A DNA stretch of 14,070 nt, taken from NCBI GenBank assembly GCA_030628755.1, contig DAOVQH010000028.1:1-14070 (forward strand), read 5' to 3'. This DNA is from Candidatus Cloacimonadota bacterium. Its GTDB lineage: Bacteria > Cloacimonadota > Cloacimonadia > Cloacimonadales > TCS61. The notes beneath the pieces were generated by a model. The model was not told the origin of the DNA. It saw nothing but the letters and a program-made list of their open reading frames with translations, and made no database searches. Below are positions 13,776 through 14,070 of the stretch, piece after piece. The position numbers and the translations under genes were made by a program. The number at the start of each line of letters is the position of its first letter. Positions within the stretch are counted from its first letter, which is position 1.

Positions 13776-14070
13776 GTTGCCCTTCAGTCCTCTGACGGAT
13801 TTTTTATCGTTATTCCCACGAAAGGAATCGTGGACTACTGTAGTCCGTCAGTCCTCTGATGGAATTATTAACACGAGGGGACTCGTGGACTACTGTAGCC
13901 CGTCAGTCCTCTGACGGAATTATTAACACGAGGGGACTCGTGTACTACGCAGTCCGTCAGTCCTCTGACGGAATTATTAACACGAGGGGACTCGTGTACT
14001 ACGCAGTCCGTCAGTCCTCTGACGGAATTATTAACACGAGGGGACTCGTGTACTACGTAGTCCGTCAGTC
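13776..14070. repeat. REP array family A (BIME-like), right of the RAYT gene, truncated by window end
   Basis: It starts three bases beyond the RAYT ribosome binding site. A diverged first unit (13776-13838) is followed by four near-identical 54-base units at 13840-13893, 13895-13948, 13949-14002 and 14003-14056, and the start of another at 14057. Each unit has GTAG or GCAG, one base, the seven-base stem CCGTCAG/CTGACGG around TCCT, a spacer near AATTATTA, the stem ACACGAG/CTCGTGT around GGGA, one base and CTAC. Read on the other strand, the second hairpin also has GTAG plus one base on its 5' side, so each unit is an inverted REP pair. Confidence 0.93.

Noticed and set aside
13840..14070. 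CRISPR array
   Set aside because: The period is regular, but the whole 54-base unit repeats with no unique spacers, each unit holds two hairpins, and no cas gene is nearby; a REP array beside a RAYT explains it.
13011..14070. Integron attC sites or IS200/IS605 element
   Set aside because: No integron integrase or gene cassettes are present, and the transposase type, GTAG motifs and tandem inverted pairs fit RAYT/REP rather than a single-copy IS with left and right ends.

Overview
The window looks like chromosome of an AT-rich, free-living Gram-negative bacterium. A lipid A kinase gene (lpxK) implies a lipopolysaccharide outer membrane, and acetate kinase beside a Na+/solute symporter and sugar-type ABC permeases suggests a fermentative heterotroph. 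Intergenic DNA is crowded with short palindromic and dispersed repeats. The protein flavour reminds me of FCB-group candidate phyla such as Cloacimonadota, but this is an impression, not a placement.

Layout. 37-1177: tRNA-Val(GAC), a zinc-ribbon/DUF2007-type gene, a decayed copy of the tRNA 3' end, then about 480 bases of repeats. 1178-3897: gpsA, ndk and ackA in a row (phospholipid precursor, nucleotide balance, acetate/ATP). 3898-4297: palindromic repeats. 4298-5734: a sodium:solute symporter. 5869-7537, minus strand: lpxK and cobO (corrinoid adenosyltransferase), separated by a palindrome cluster. 7538-7810: repeats. 7868-10103: two CUT1-type ABC permeases without a binding protein or ATPase, then a 62-residue membrane protein and a clear terminator.

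10171-14070 is the accessory end. It holds a REP-like array (family B), a YqaA/DedA-type membrane protein, and a minus-strand operon of an XRE-Panacea antitoxin, a RelE-like toxin and a very AT-rich HEPN-like gene. It ends with a REP-associated tyrosine transposase (RAYT) embedded in an array of 54-55-base dual-hairpin units (family A) that runs off the window.

Two things deserve most attention. First, the three-gene Panacea toxin-antitoxin operon, whose third gene carries an RNase-like Rx5H motif and has a foreign base composition. Second, the RAYT with its array: each unit is GTAG, one base, hairpin, spacer, inverted hairpin, one base, CTAC, and the RAYT stop codon is itself part of such a motif. 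Two other palindrome families (10.2-10.4 kb; 4.0-4.1 and 6.9-7.0 kb) share the architecture of four-base loops that are reverse complements between paired hairpins, which suggests that several related REP families have spread in this genome.
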